From the NCBI GenBank assembly GCA_022266195.1, contig WHVY01000002.1, forward strand, positions 5,905,001 through 5,969,000: a DNA stretch of 64,000 nt, given 5' to 3'. Below are positions 10,350 through 22,100 of the stretch, one piece after another. The position numbers were made by a program, and so were the translations under genes. The stretch's first letter is position 1. Every line of letters begins with the position of its first letter. Source of the stretch: Tetranychus cinnabarinus. Lineage: Eukaryota; Arthropoda; Arachnida; Trombidiformes; Tetranychidae. Below the pieces are notes generated by a model that was not told where the DNA came from, ran no database searches, and was given only the letters and a program-made list of their open reading frames with translations.

Positions 10350-10945
10350 TCATGCTATTGGTGAAATTCTTGTTAAGTTGCTATGACTTCTATTACTCTT
10401 AGGTCTAATCGTATTAATCGAAATACTATTAGACCGAATTTTAGTCTTGGAGTCAACTGTATCAGTAATTTTTCGGTAAGGTATGCAAAGCAAGTGACTT
10501 GCAGCAAGTAATTGTCCCATTATGCTGATGCCAAACCAAGTGCTGAATAAGCTGCCACTCAGAATCAGGTAATCAGTAAGGGGAAAATCTGATTTACTTT
10601 GGGTCAAAGAATCGGGTTCTGAAGTTACTAGCAAGGACAATCTCATCTCTTGTTGATCCTTTGAAATATCTTGAGAGCTTGTGGCCATTTTATATGAATA
10701 GCGCACCATGTTGCACATTTGTTGAGTTACGACTGATTGACATTGACGGTATATTTTCAGCATTAATGAACTGCTATTGCCAAAGAAAGGTGAATTGAAA
10801 CGCATTTGACTTGATTCACTGTATTTGTCTAAAGGAACAGTAGTCTCAGGGAAAAGCATTCCCGTTTGTTCAATCGAATGAGTGTTGAGACAATCTTCAA
10901 ATGTTTGACGTCGGTCATAGTTTCTACACATTGTTTTGTACGGGG
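10350..10945 (-). pseudogene. DEG/ENaC C-terminal half, subtype A
   Basis: An open frame of about 193 residues covers only the C-terminal half: CRNYDRRQTFEDCLN, LDKYSESSQMRFNSPF, a cysteine pair in IYRQCQSVVTQQMC, and TM2 (YLILSGSLFSTWFGISIM, GxS intact). TM1 and the first half of the ectodomain are missing. At about 10950 the similarity jumps to another C-terminal scrap (10955-11015, a TM2-end GCAGCAAGCAATTG remnant), which looks like an unequal-crossover junction. It is nearly identical to the C-terminus at 11390-11716, so the duplication is recent. The basic tail (PKSNRSHSN) is longer than in the intact copies. Confidence 0.78.
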
Positions 10946-10954
10946 AAGGTAATA

Positions 10955-11190
10955 TAAGCTATTCAAAGCAAGTACTTTTGCAGCAAGCAATTGACCTTAA
11001 TGTTGAGGTCAAACAGAGCATTCAATTCAATCTACAGTTGAAAACTCAATAGACGGAATGACAAGTTTAAGATTAGTTGACAAAATCATGAAAATTAGAA
11101 ACATTTTAATCAATATTCGAAAACGAATTGATAGTTTAAATTTATTATGATTGATCAATACTTTTATGAGGTTTAATGATTTATGGGCGA
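10955..11190 (-). pseudogene. DEG/ENaC 3'-end scrap plus subtype-A upstream block
   Basis: Positions 10955-11015 contain a decayed TM2-end remnant on the minus strand. Positions 11025-11185 match the upstream block shared by subtype-A genes. The rest, to 11389, is 3'-flank sequence similar to 10150-10330. No intact gene is present. Confidence 0.5.
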
Positions 11191-11389
11191 AAATAGAACC
11201 ATTTCCTTGATTTTTTCTAGTCAAATTTATCCAACACAATAATCCAGACTTTTCTCTTTCTGGCACTTTTTGAAATTTGAACAAAAAAACTGTCGCTTGT
11301 TGTTTGATATTAATTTTGCAAGTTTCCCTTCGATATTTCAATCTTTATGAAGTTTTCTATTGATTGTTTCTAATTTTGAAATTTCCTTG

Positions 11390-12672
11390 CTAATGGTGAT
11401 AAATTATTGTTAAGTTGTTACGACTTTTTTTACCCTTAGGTCTAATCGAAATACTATTAGACCGAATTTTAGTCTTAAAGTCGACTGTATCAGTACTTTT
11501 ACGGTAAGGTATGCAAAGCAAGTGACTTGCAGCAAGTAATTGTCCCATTATGCTGATGCCAAACCAAGTGCTGAATAAGCTGCCACTCAGAATCAGATAA
11601 TCAGAAAGAGGAAAATCTGGTTTACTCTCAGTCAAAGAATCGGATTCTGAAGTTGCTATGAAGGACAATCTCATTTCTTGTTGATTCTTTGCAATATCTT
11701 GAGAGCTTGTGACCATTTATATGAATAGCGCACCATGTTGCACATTTGTTGAGTTACGGATGATTGACATTGACGATATATTTTCAGCATTAATGAACTG
11801 CTATTTACAAAGAAAGGTGAATTGAAACGCATTTGACTTGATTCACTGTACTTATCCAAAGGAACTGTAGTCCCAGGGAAAAGCATTCCCGTTTGTTCAA
11901 TGGAATGAGCGTTGAGACAATCTTCAAATGTTTTGCGTCGATCATAGTTTCTACACATTGTTTTATACGGCGGAGGTAACGAGATTTCCGTGTGTTTCGT
12001 GAAACGAACTCCGCACCATGTTAGCTTCCCCTTAGCAGAAGTACCAACAAGATAGAGACTGCTATCATCAACCAATGCTTTTCCAGGATAAATAAGCTTC
12101 AATAACACTATCGTTGTATTTAAGGCGAAATTAAATAAAATATTAGAATTGAAGATAATTGCTTTAGTTCGGGATACTTTCAGTGGTAAACCATGCGAAT
12201 TCAAACAACGAATTATCAATACCATAGTTGTCGAGCTTGCCTTGCGAATGATCTTACATTTTCCAGTCTTTAATGGATCTTCTGATGATTCAGACCAAAC
12301 AATTTTATTTATAAATTTTTCAGTTGGATATGAATACTTTTCAATATCAGATAGTGTCAATATGCTACCAAGCCATTTGGAAAATGTGCCACCATCGGTT
12401 TCGAGAGTATTACAATTGTCTTTATTGAAAAACGCACGACAAGCCTGATTGAAACTGGATTTATTATTGATCAAGAAGTTCAGATCAAAAGCATAATAAT
12501 ATGGAATTGCAATGTGAACTTCAGGCATTTCAATTGCATCGTCAATGTAATTAATCGGCTCCTTACGAACATTGAATTGAAGATAATCTTTTGTTAACAA
12601 GTAGAATTGAAAAGTGAATACAACAATACAGAAGATTCGAATGGAATTCGTAAATATTGTTTTTCGCTGCAT
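11390..12672 (-). pseudogene. DEG/ENaC channel, subtype A, full length but frameshifted by one base
   Basis: The start is at 12672 (MQRKTIFTNSIRIF). TM1, the ectodomain with RFTKHTEISLPPPYKTMC, and the cysteine pairs run in frame to about 11716 (MVRYSYK), then shift. The remaining 108 residues, with TM2 (YLILSGSLFSTWFGISIM), continue in another frame. Against the near-identical copy at about 10690, a T run here (near 11714) has one T fewer, which fully explains the shift. Otherwise the frame is open along the whole length. This is either a very young pseudogene, a segregating allele, or a homopolymer sequencing or assembly error. Correct length would be about 425 residues. Confidence 0.8.
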
Positions 12673-13029
12673 TTTAATCAACACTTGCAAACACAATTGA
12701 CGACAATTGAATAAGTATAATATTCATGGGCAAAAATTTCAAAGATTGATTAGAAAAATAAATCTTTGAATCATTATTAGGAAGCTAATTACTATTTCAT
12801 TTCATTAGCATTGATCAATACTATTATGAAACATGATTGGGAAGGTTAGAAAATCTGGTCTCATTCCATCAATTGTTTAATTACAATTTTCTATCAATTC
12901 TTGTTGCAAATTGTTATAAAAATTTCAAAAAGGTTTGACAATTTTGCACAGCAATTTTGTAGCTCTGATCTTAGCTTGAATCTTAACAGATCATCCACTC
13001 AATGTTTGAGTAGAATTGCAATGAAATTG
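12673..13029. other. intergenic: subtype-A upstream block and spacer
   Basis: Positions 12680-12845 match the shared subtype-A upstream block. Nothing else is recognised up to the start of the three-copy block at about 13030. Confidence 0.45.
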
Positions 13030-13345
13030 GATTTCACGTTTTTCTTCAACAAGCAGTTCTCATCAATCACAAAATTGTTTGTACAGGTAACAGTAATTAT
13101 ATTTGTCTTCTGAAAATAGAATACAAAAAATGTCTGAATTGAATGAACGTTCAAATTATTAACACTGAAACTCTTTGAATAAAAGAAAATACGATCAATA
13201 ATAATGTAACAATGAACGAACATTAAACGCTCGATAATTTCGAGTCAATAAATAGAATTGCCGACCGAAAGTAGCAAATTGCTTTAATTGATATTGTAAG
13301 ATTTGATTGCAAAAAGAAAATGATTTTGTTTTCCTTAAACCAAAT
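13030..13345 (-). repeat. three-copy block with channel N-terminal relic, copy 2
   Basis: Same block as 9291-9600 and 15829-16135. The relic N-terminus runs from 13324 down to about 13230 and reads IIFFLQSNLTISIKAIC; the expected start ATG is changed to an Ile codon. The frame leaves the family after TM1. Confidence 0.65.
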
Positions 13346-13831
13346 TTTCTGAAATACGACTTTAAATTTATAATGAAACAACAAGACTTTTTGAGTTTGA
13401 TTTAGACTGTTCAATGCTCAAAAGTTGCAATCAGAGTTTTTTGTACAAGAAATAATGAATATAGCTCGTTTCGTTTCTCTATTTTAAACTTTATTGTTGT
13501 CATTATTTTCAACAATCAGTTTACATTTTGGTTGATTCACTTCACCAGTAACAAGTCGCAAAATAAAACAAAATCAATAATTTCTTTGAAAATCAATTGT
13601 TATTAAACAATGAATAAATATCTAGTGAAAACGATAATCGTTTTAAACGTATTTATTTTCAATCAATAAACAAGAACGAACTAATATAAACTATATTGAC
13701 GATCATTTGCAAAAAAACAAGTGTAAGAATATAGCAGTTTAACTTAGTAAATCAAAGTTGAGATTTGTTCTGAATGCGTACTCTTATCATTATATGACTA
13801 ATATGAATTTTAAGATTCTTAGAAAATGATT
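13340..13831. other. subtype-B upstream block and spacer
   Basis: Positions 13340-13760 match 7430-7830. No gene is seen. It lies between a relic N-terminus and the stop codon of the next intact subtype-B gene. Confidence 0.5.
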
Positions 13832-15058
13832 TTATTGAGATTCTGATTGCTCATTTTGGGATGCGGAGTCAACTGCTTTTCTGCGTTCGACGGTCAAGAA
13901 GAGCAAGTTGCTTGCAACAAGCAATTGGCCCAATATACTGATGCCAAACCATGAACTGAATAGACTGCCACTTAGAATGAGATAATCGATTAGAGGAAAT
14001 TCTGTCTTACTCTCTGTTAATGAGTCAGGTTCAGTTGGGACGGTGAAATATAATACCAGACTCTCTTTACCCTTTGGCACATCATGGATGGTAGTGGATA
14101 TTTTGAATGAGTATCGTACTGAGGTGCACATTGGTCGAGCTACCAGTGATTGACATTCCCTGTGAATTCTTACCAATGTACCATTGTCGTTGTAAGGAGG
14201 TGCATTGAAACGCATTTGACTTGATTCACTGTATTTTTCCAAAGAAACTGTTGTCCCAGGGAAAAGCATTCCCATCTGTTCAATAGAATGAGTGTTTAGA
14301 CAATCTTCAAATGTTTGACGTCGATCATAGTTCTTACACATTGTTTTGTATGGTGGAGGCAATGAGGTTTCCGTGTGTTTAGTAAAGCGAATCTTATGAG
14401 AGATTTGTTTACCTGGATTTGCAGTAGAAAAAGTACTGTCATCTTCAAGCAATGCTTTACCAGGATAAACAAGATTGAACGACATGGTTGTTATGTTCAA
14501 AGTGAAACCAAACAAATAGTTTGAGTGGTAGACAATAGCTTCAGCTCGTGATATTTTCAGTGGTAAACCAGATGCGTCCAGACATTTCAATGTGAGAACC
14601 AAGAATGGTGACGATGCTTCGCTAATCAATCTGCAATTGTTATTCTTGCGAGGATCCCCCTCGTATCCCGACAAAAGAAGTCGTTTCATGAACATTTCAG
14701 GTGCATATGAGTGACTAGCAATATCAGACAATAACAGATTCGGACCAATAAATTCCGAGAACAGAACTGGTAGCGTTAAATTAGCATCACAACCGTTTCC
14801 ATCTGACAAGAGCTTGCAAGTTTTCTCTACTTGTGACTTATATTTCGTCCGTAAAATCACCGGATCCAAGGCTAATTGATACGGAATCAGCATACGAACT
14901 TCTGGCAACTCAATCTCATTTGGAATGTAATAATTCACTTCTTTACGAACATTAAACTCTGTATAATTTCGAGTCAATAAATAGAACTGCCAAGCGAATA
15001 TAGCAAAACAAATTGCTTGAATTGATATCGTAAGAGTTGATTTCAAAAATAAGATCAT
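13832..15058 (-). CDS. DEG/ENaC-type sodium channel subunit, subtype B, intact
   Basis: A single-exon gene of 408 residues. The start at 15058 (MILFLKSTLTISIQA) is chosen by match to the other subtype-B copy; an in-frame ATG 5 codons upstream exists. TM1 is SIQAICFAIFAWQFYLLTRNY, followed by IELPEVRMLIPYQLALDP. The ectodomain has about nine cysteines, including TSLPPPYKTMCKNYDRRQ with FEDCLN and RECQSLVARPMC. TM2 is YLILSGSLFSSWFGISILGQ with the GxS triplet G-I-S. The tail ends SASQNEQSESQ. It is closely related to 6158-7408, with most differences in the first half of the ectodomain (about residues 90-200), where ligand specificity might reside (inference). Membrane cation channel by family. 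Confidence 0.83.
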   Translation of the reverse strand: MILFLKSTLTISIQAICFAIFAWQFYLLTRNYTEFNVRKEVNYYIPNEIELPEVRMLIPYQLALDPVILRTKYKSQVEKTCKLLSDGNGCDANLTLPVLFSEFIGPNLLLSDIASHSYAPEMFMKRLLLSGYEGDPRKNNNCRLISEASSPFLVLTLKCLDASGLPLKISRAEAIVYHSNYLFGFTLNITTMSFNLVYPGKALLEDDSTFSTANPGKQISHKIRFTKHTETSLPPPYKTMCKNYDRRQTFEDCLNTHSIEQMGMLFPGTTVSLEKYSESSQMRFNAPPYNDNGTLVRIHRECQSLVARPMCTSVRYSFKISTTIHDVPKGKESLVLYFTVPTEPDSLTESKTEFPLIDYLILSGSLFSSWFGISILGQLLVASNLLFLTVERRKAVDSASQNEQSESQ

Positions 15059-15394
15059 TTTGTTTTCTTTCAACCAAATTTTCTGGCAAATACGACTTTC
15101 AGTAATAAAAGGGTTTATCCGGTCAATGAAGAAAATGTTGGTTAATCGAGATTAAAAGACTGATGTTGTTAAGATGAGAAATTAAAGTGTCGGGTATTCA
15201 TTTGGTTAATTCAATTATCATGCGCATTGAAAAATGAAAAAATTACCTGACAATATTTCAATCGAATTAAAAAAATTTAAAAATGACTGGAAAAATGAAA
15301 TTTTATTTTGATTGTGATTTTGAATATTCATTTTTTTAACTTCAATGTTCAAACTGAATGTATTTTCTTGCATAGATATAGAAGGAGGAATTAA

Positions 15395-15725
15395 TGAGGA
15401 TTAATATATAGAGAATCGGCTTGAATCCCTGAGTCAACATTTGGATTCTCAACATCAACTGTTATTTTCCGTCAAGAGTTAAACAGCACAAGTGACTTGC
15501 AGTGAGTAATTGGCCCATTATGCTGACACCAAATCACGCACCAAATAGACTGCCACTTAGAATGAGATATTCGACAAGAGAGAAGTTAAATAATATAATT
15601 TGTCACTTCTTTACGAACATTAAATTGAAGATAATCTCGAGTCAACAGATCAAACTGGAAGGCGAACATAGCAATACAAGATATTCGGATCAACAGAGTA
15701 AATGTTTTCTTAAAAATCTGATCCA
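15395..15725 (-). pseudogene. DEG/ENaC subtype C with whole ectodomain deleted (TM1 joined to TM2)
   Basis: From 15725 the minus strand reads MDQIFKKTFTL, TM1 (IAMFAFQFDLLTRDY) and FNVRKEVTNYI to about 15597. It then passes directly into YLILSGSLFGAWFGVSIM (TM2) and the subtype-C tail to about 15395. Roughly 300 ectodomain codons found in the gene at 7913-9169 are missing. The tail is also disrupted by a stop and a frame change. As a protein this could not be a ligand-gated channel; it is most likely a deletion pseudogene. The two membrane segments lie in different frames at the junction, so even a two-TM peptide is unlikely. Confidence 0.72.
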
Positions 15726-15828
15726 TTTTCAAGTGTTTTAAAAGGTGAGTTCGCATAAACACTACACTTCATGAACATACAACATTTTATTGAATTTATT
15801 CAATGTTAAATTGGAATTGCATTGAAAT

Positions 15829-16135
15829 GGATTTCACTGTTTTCTTCAACAAGCAGTTCTCATCAATCAACAAATTGTGTGGACAGGTAACAGTAATTAT
15901 ATTCGCCTTCTGAAAATAGAATAAAAAAGAATGTCTGAATTGGATGAACGTTCAAATTATTAACATTGCAACTCTGTGAATAAAAGAAAATACGATCAAT
16001 AATAATGTAGCAATAAACGAACATTAAACGCTCGATAATTTCAATGAATAGAACTGCCGACCGAAAGTAGCAACACAAGTTGCTTTAATTGATATTGTGA
16101 GAGTTGGTTTCAAAATAAAGATCATTTTAACCTCA
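15829..16135 (-). repeat. three-copy block with channel N-terminal relic, copy 3
   Basis: Third copy of the block at 9291-9600 and 13030-13345. The subtype-B relic has an ATG at 16125 (MIFILKPTLTISIKA) and decays after the first TM1 residues. It marks the right-hand boundary of the channel array; no channel similarity is seen beyond 16135. Confidence 0.65.
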
Positions 16136-19100
16136 TGATAAAGTCTGACTTGTTATGAAACGAACTTTTTCGAATTTCAATCTCAACTATCGAATTGCTT
16201 AAAATTATATTTCGATCTTTTTACAATAAATCATGGTTCCATTCTCATTCATCTAATCACACAATTTTCATTCAACTTCATTATTCTTCTATTCGTTAAA
16301 TCATTTATTCCGTTTCAAATGCTAAAATAACTGTCTGCAATGGCGTCCACAGAATTGAATGAACATGAAAATTTCTCAAATCAACACTCATTTACTGGCA
16401 TTCAATTGATAAATAGACTAATATAATCAATAACATGGCAACAATAAAGATAATAAAAGGTCAACAGTTATAATCATCGATTTGTTTATCTTTGACCATA
16501 TTTTATTGCATTAACATCGATAACAAAGTAATGATAAAAAAAGCAAGAAAATAATGACAACAAATATGGCTGTCAGCGAATGGATGTAACAGGGAGTAAA
16601 ATGTTTGGATAAAAATCAACCTCCATGATAAGAGCAACTAAAAGTCCAATGAAATCGCATCATCCACAGATAATAACAAGAGTAACAACAAATATCAAGA
16701 ATGATATCAATAATGATAATAATGACGAGAAAAGGTAATGACAATGTTGAGATGGAACTTCATTCAACTGGAATTAAACATTTAATTCATATAATTTGAG
16801 TTTGAAAGGAAAATATTGATTCTAAAATGGAAAGCAACAACAAAAAAAGTCTAGAGAAATGCCAAGGATTGACTGGGAGTTAAAGAGTTACAAGTTACTA
16901 TAAAAAGGACAAAAGTAAATCTGAAAAATAAATATACAAATGTTATGTTCCCTGTTGAGGGAATTGAGTTTTGCTTTTTTATTTCGCTTCCCTCTGTTCA
17001 GGTCTAAAGGGAGAAGAGGATGATGAGGAGGAGGAAGATGAGGACGATTAAAGGACATTAAATGTGAAAAATAGTTGTCATTTGAATGGCCAGTTGCCTC
17101 ATCCTTTGGCCTTTTCTCAATCTCTTTGCTCTTCTCATTGGAATCAAATTTTCATACCTTTTCAACCTTTTTTAATACTTGATGTTGATACCAAATAGAT
17201 GTTCAACTCTCGAGAGGTTATCTATTTAGTGAACAATTACCGATTCTGTTTTGCGTCCAACTTGTTACCATTATTATTTATTTAGTTATTTATTTGTTGC
17301 TTTTTCATTTTCAATCAACTGGAATAACATTCACATTGTTCACTGTGTTTGCCGAGTCTTTTCATTTCCTAGTCACTTCAACATCCAACCAGACTCTATT
17401 CAATATTAAACTGCATCAAGGTAATCCACCTAAAGAGGTAGAAAAATGTCTTTTTTCTCTCTTTTTGCGCTCTTCTTTCCATTCATGTTCACTCATGATG
17501 AACGCATTGAAATCACTTTTCCTCTGTGAAACAATTAACTAACTAATTGGTTAATGAAGGTAGAGAGGTTTATGAAAAATCATTTAATCACTAAATGAAC
17601 CGTAACTTTATTCAATTTTGATTCTCATTTGCTTTTCACTACAAATTGCCTAATTTTCAAGTTATTTTATCAAAGTGTTCAATTTAAAATGATATTTTAT
17701 TGTTTCCGAGCAAATTGAAAATGCAAATGATTCGATTGATTGTTGGAAAGGTTAAGCTATTGAATAGATAAAAATAAAGACAAGAAAAGTCATTGATATG
17801 CATTGACCAAATTATTGGTTACAATATTTGACTTTTGTTTTTAACCCAAACCAAGATTTTTATTTTGAGAAACTTTACAAAACAAAATTGTTGAAAATGT
17901 TCAATGAGTTCAACATCCTTTCATGATCATAGTTACAGAGAAACAGTTTAATGTCTTAAGACATTTAATTCCATGAGTTATTAGCGATAATTTAATACTG
18001 AAATGAAATGTGATTCAAACGGCATTTCTTGTATTTTCACTTGAAATTGTTAGCTTTGATAATAAAAACCTCTTGACTATTGAAATGTTTTGTTTAGCTT
18101 CCATTAGTTTAAGTTGGTAAAGGATGGCTTCTGTTTCTGGTAGCAATTGGTTCAACTGATGAAGAGACGTTTCATTGATGTTCTGGACTGTTAGTGGCCT
18201 AATTTTGCGTGACAATTGACACAAAAGTTTAGATGTTATTTTAACAAATCTCATTTGTGACCGGATTGTGGACAGAAACAACAAGATATTTTCATTGAAG
18301 GATATTTTATTTCGGCCTGGATCAACATTAGTAACGGACAATATACTTCAGGCTCTACTCATGGTTATTGATATTAAGGGAGGAAACTAAATAATGGAAA
18401 CCCTTTTTTGTCCTTTCTTTTCATTTTTCTTCTTCTTTCTTTCTTTTTCATCTTCTCTTTATCATCCAATTATTTTTAGCTTCTCTCTTTGGTTCCCCTC
18501 TTTACATCAGATTTATACTTCATTGATGATTCCCGTTCAACTCTTGTTTGCTTTGGATTCACTCATTGACATTGATGAAGGTAATAAGATAACATATAAT
18601 AGTATCAATGATGATAATGATGATAATAAGACTGTAAAATTGGTGAAACTAAATGGTATCAATGATGATATTAAGACGATTAAATGGAGAAGACAAATTG
18701 ATTAGTTAATGGTAATGATGAGAAATTGAACAGATGACTGAAAATAGGCGATTAATTGATGGCTGATGAACACAATTTAACATGAGATTAGCCTCAAGGT
18801 TTGGTATTATAATTAAAGTAAAGCCTTAAGGAAATTGATCCTTTCATTTGTCTTTTCCTTTATTGTGAAAACAAAAACATGGTAAATCATTTTCAATCAA
18901 ACAATCTATTATTCGATAGTTTCAATTTCATTAAATTAACCTCTTTCAAGACTTAAATTAGAAGACAGCCCCTTTCTTTGTTTCCATTGCCTTTTGTTTT
19001 TACCATCTAATGTGTTTACTTGCTCATCTAATACAGTAATTTCAGTTAATTTAAGTTTCCTTAATCCTATCCTATTTATAGTAAGATTAATCAGTTGATT

Positions 19101-22100
19101 GCTAGTCTTTAGCAGACAATTAGTTCTATTAATGTATTTCTTTAAACCAGTGCTTATCGTAATTGCTGCAAACTTTTATAGCTATTGTTATGAGGAAAGC
19201 CCTTAAAACTAACGCTTATTTTTCACCACTTGCATCTAGTTTTCAAGTTAATCTTTCCATCTGTGGTAATTATTCAGTAATTAAGAAGCTTAAAGTATAT
19301 TTAATGTCCGTTATCAAGCTAGGATGTCACTTCGTGATCGTTAAAATGTGCAACAGATAAGTGGCCTAATCTTTTGGTAAACGTGAACATCAGCAGAGTG
19401 GAGACAGCAATCGTCTGACTTTCAAATTGGTTTCCAGTATTTTAACCCGTTGCTTGCTGTTGGGTAACCTTTACCATGCTATTTTCACTACAATTGAAAA
19501 TTGTTAAAATATGGATTCTCAACATGACTGAAGGATGTTAAATTGGAAAAATCGTCTGACTTTTGATTTGCTTTTTAACGGTAAATGGTTAAAGCCTTGG
19601 AAATCTTGAGACTTGAGGTGATTTTTGGTGATTAGTCGTTGGTTTATGTAAATTTACCGTTCTTGGTGCCAGATTTGAATTTTGTATTTCAAGCTTATAT
19701 TGCCTCTTTTGATGGCTGATTAAGATCCAATACTTGTGTATAATTGAATCAGGCAACTTTCATCTGATTCATTTTGTGACTTGCTCTTTGAGCTACTCCA
19801 AGATTTACTGGTGAAGATGGCAGTTACATAATCGTTTCTTTTACCAAAAATTTTGTGCTTAAAATGACTCGAGTTGGAGAAGCCACTGGATTTTAAATAC
19901 TTTATTGTCCTCATTATCATCAAATTTGGATATCATCAAGAAATAACTTGAATACTGGAAGGAGCAAAAAAATGAATCTAATCATATTAGATTGAATACA
20001 TTCATGGTTCAACTAATTCTGTTGGCAATTTTACAGAATAATCTTGTTTATTTTGTATCTCTCATTGTTGTAGGCGTTGGTAATCATTCTGACAATCTTA
20101 TTAATATCGAAGCTTAATTTTAAAAGCTTATTATTATCAAATTTATGTATTAATAATGATATTAACTAAAGCGTTGTCAAAGTGAGTGGTAAAAAACCAT
20201 TGAAACATCAGAGCATGCAGAAGATATGAATGAAACCAACGCCAAACAATTTGTTTAGCTATTTATACGATTCACAATTCTCATTTACTTTTTAATTAGT
20301 TTGACTAATTAATCCTTTTTCACTAGTTTCTTTGCCTTTTCCTTTTTAACATCTTCTCATCTCACAAGTTTAGCTTGTCAATGACACTGAGAGAAACACT
20401 GAAAAGCAAAGCAAAAAAATGAGATTTAACGTTGAATTGTTAACAGATAACTTGAAACCATTTTTGACATATTTTTTAACACATTCCTAAATCAATTGGA
20501 ATGCGTCAAAAAGAAAGATGATCATCATTATCATTATCATGGGTAGTTATAATTCGATATACTTTTTGACATATCATGTTGAAGAAAAAAGAGATTCATC
20601 AAAATATTGTTTTTTTATCATTCTACTTGATTAGGTTGTTACTACTGATGACGAGAGGATGGCAAGGCGAGAGATATATCCATAAAGTGTTAGCGAAAGC
20701 AAAAGAGTCCAAATGAACGGAACGACCTTTGGTGCTTAAAATGTTGATCATCAATCTTTGTTTTTGGTCAAGTTTGCACGGATAAAAGAGTAAAGAGAAA
20801 AAGATTATGAGAAGTTGAACAGTTTACTTGGATTGACACGCTATGATTACCATCAATAGGCTCAGTTGTGAATAATTATCTTGGAAACAACAGAGGCAAG
20901 TAAAGAAGTGAAAGAAGAAGATGAAGAGGAAAACTCATTCCTTTTTCTTTCTGTGAGAAATGAACAAATTCAACGAAGATTATGATTAAGATAACACTTT
21001 GAGAGTTTACTTGTTTGTAGCGTATCCGTCTTCCGGTTTACATTTGTTTATTTTTCCTTTTTTTCGCCTTTTCTCTTCTCCATCTATTAAGCATTACTTA
21101 GGAAACAATCAAATAGGATTAACTACGCTACATTCATCTTGAATAATGCTCATGTCTTTGTGATGATACCTTCTCATCATCATCCTCATCATTTTCATCT
21201 CTATTTTTTTACAAAGAGCCCTTTAGCATTAATAGCTATTCAACTTAAACAGTCTATTAATATATTATTGCATATTAGATGATGAATCTATCTTTCTCAT
21301 CAACAAAATTTCGCCATCTTTTACTTTTCTTCTTCTGCTTCTCACATCTTTGGCAAGATTTTTTGGTGTATAACAATGTGATAATAATACAAGAATAATT
21401 CTAATAATATTTTCTTTCTCTTTTTCTTTCTAGATGCTCAACTCAATCATCTTTTTCTATCACATTATCTTCCCATGAGGCATTATCTCGCTTATTTTCA
21501 TCTCTAATTCGCTTGTCAATTATCTAATTGGAGCCGCAATTTAATGTTTAATTGTGATCAAGTCAAGTGAGCTAATCCATTTGGACTTTGATTATTCACG
21601 AGATTACATTCAACTCAATCAAATTCTCATTAATCTTTTAATGGCTTACGTAAAGTGATATCTTAATGCCAACGAAAAACGGTTACTCTTTCCATTCAAG
21701 TTGCTGGTAATGATGAAAATTTCGAGCTGCCTTTTGGTTATCCTCTGTTGTCTATTGTATTAAAAAAAGGCTGATGAAAAAAGAGAGGAAAGCTCCAGGA
21801 TCAACAGTAATAAGTGAAAAGAGGAAGCAAAATGAGATGAAACTTGGCAATATAAAGTGTTTTTTGCAGTCAAAATATTTAGGCAACTTGTTACCATCTT
21901 AATAGGTTTTGAAAAAAAAGTTTTGTACCAAGATGAAGCATAGAAACAGATTAACCTCAAAACTGAGACAAGTTTGAATGTCTAGTGTCCATAATGTCAA
22001 CATCATTTAATGAACATTTTGTTTAAGCAAATCTGTCCTAATTGATAATTGGACACATTCATTGAAAAAAATGATGCGTAAGTGTCAAGTTAATGGTACA

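Noticed and set aside
12999..13223. Minus-strand frames at 12999-13223 and 15863-16078
   Set aside because: They are parallel because they lie in the three-copy block; the frames are not preserved in the first copy (9291-9600).
377..16135. Reading the membrane proteins as gustatory or ionotropic receptors
   Set aside because: Only two membrane segments with a large Cys-rich ectodomain between them and a GxS triplet in the second; this fits DEG/ENaC and not seven-TM or glutamate-receptor-like families.
18015..18341. 108-codon helix-prone minus-strand frame
   Set aside because: No ATG before a stop, no splice context and no recognised family; kept only as a low-confidence candidate.
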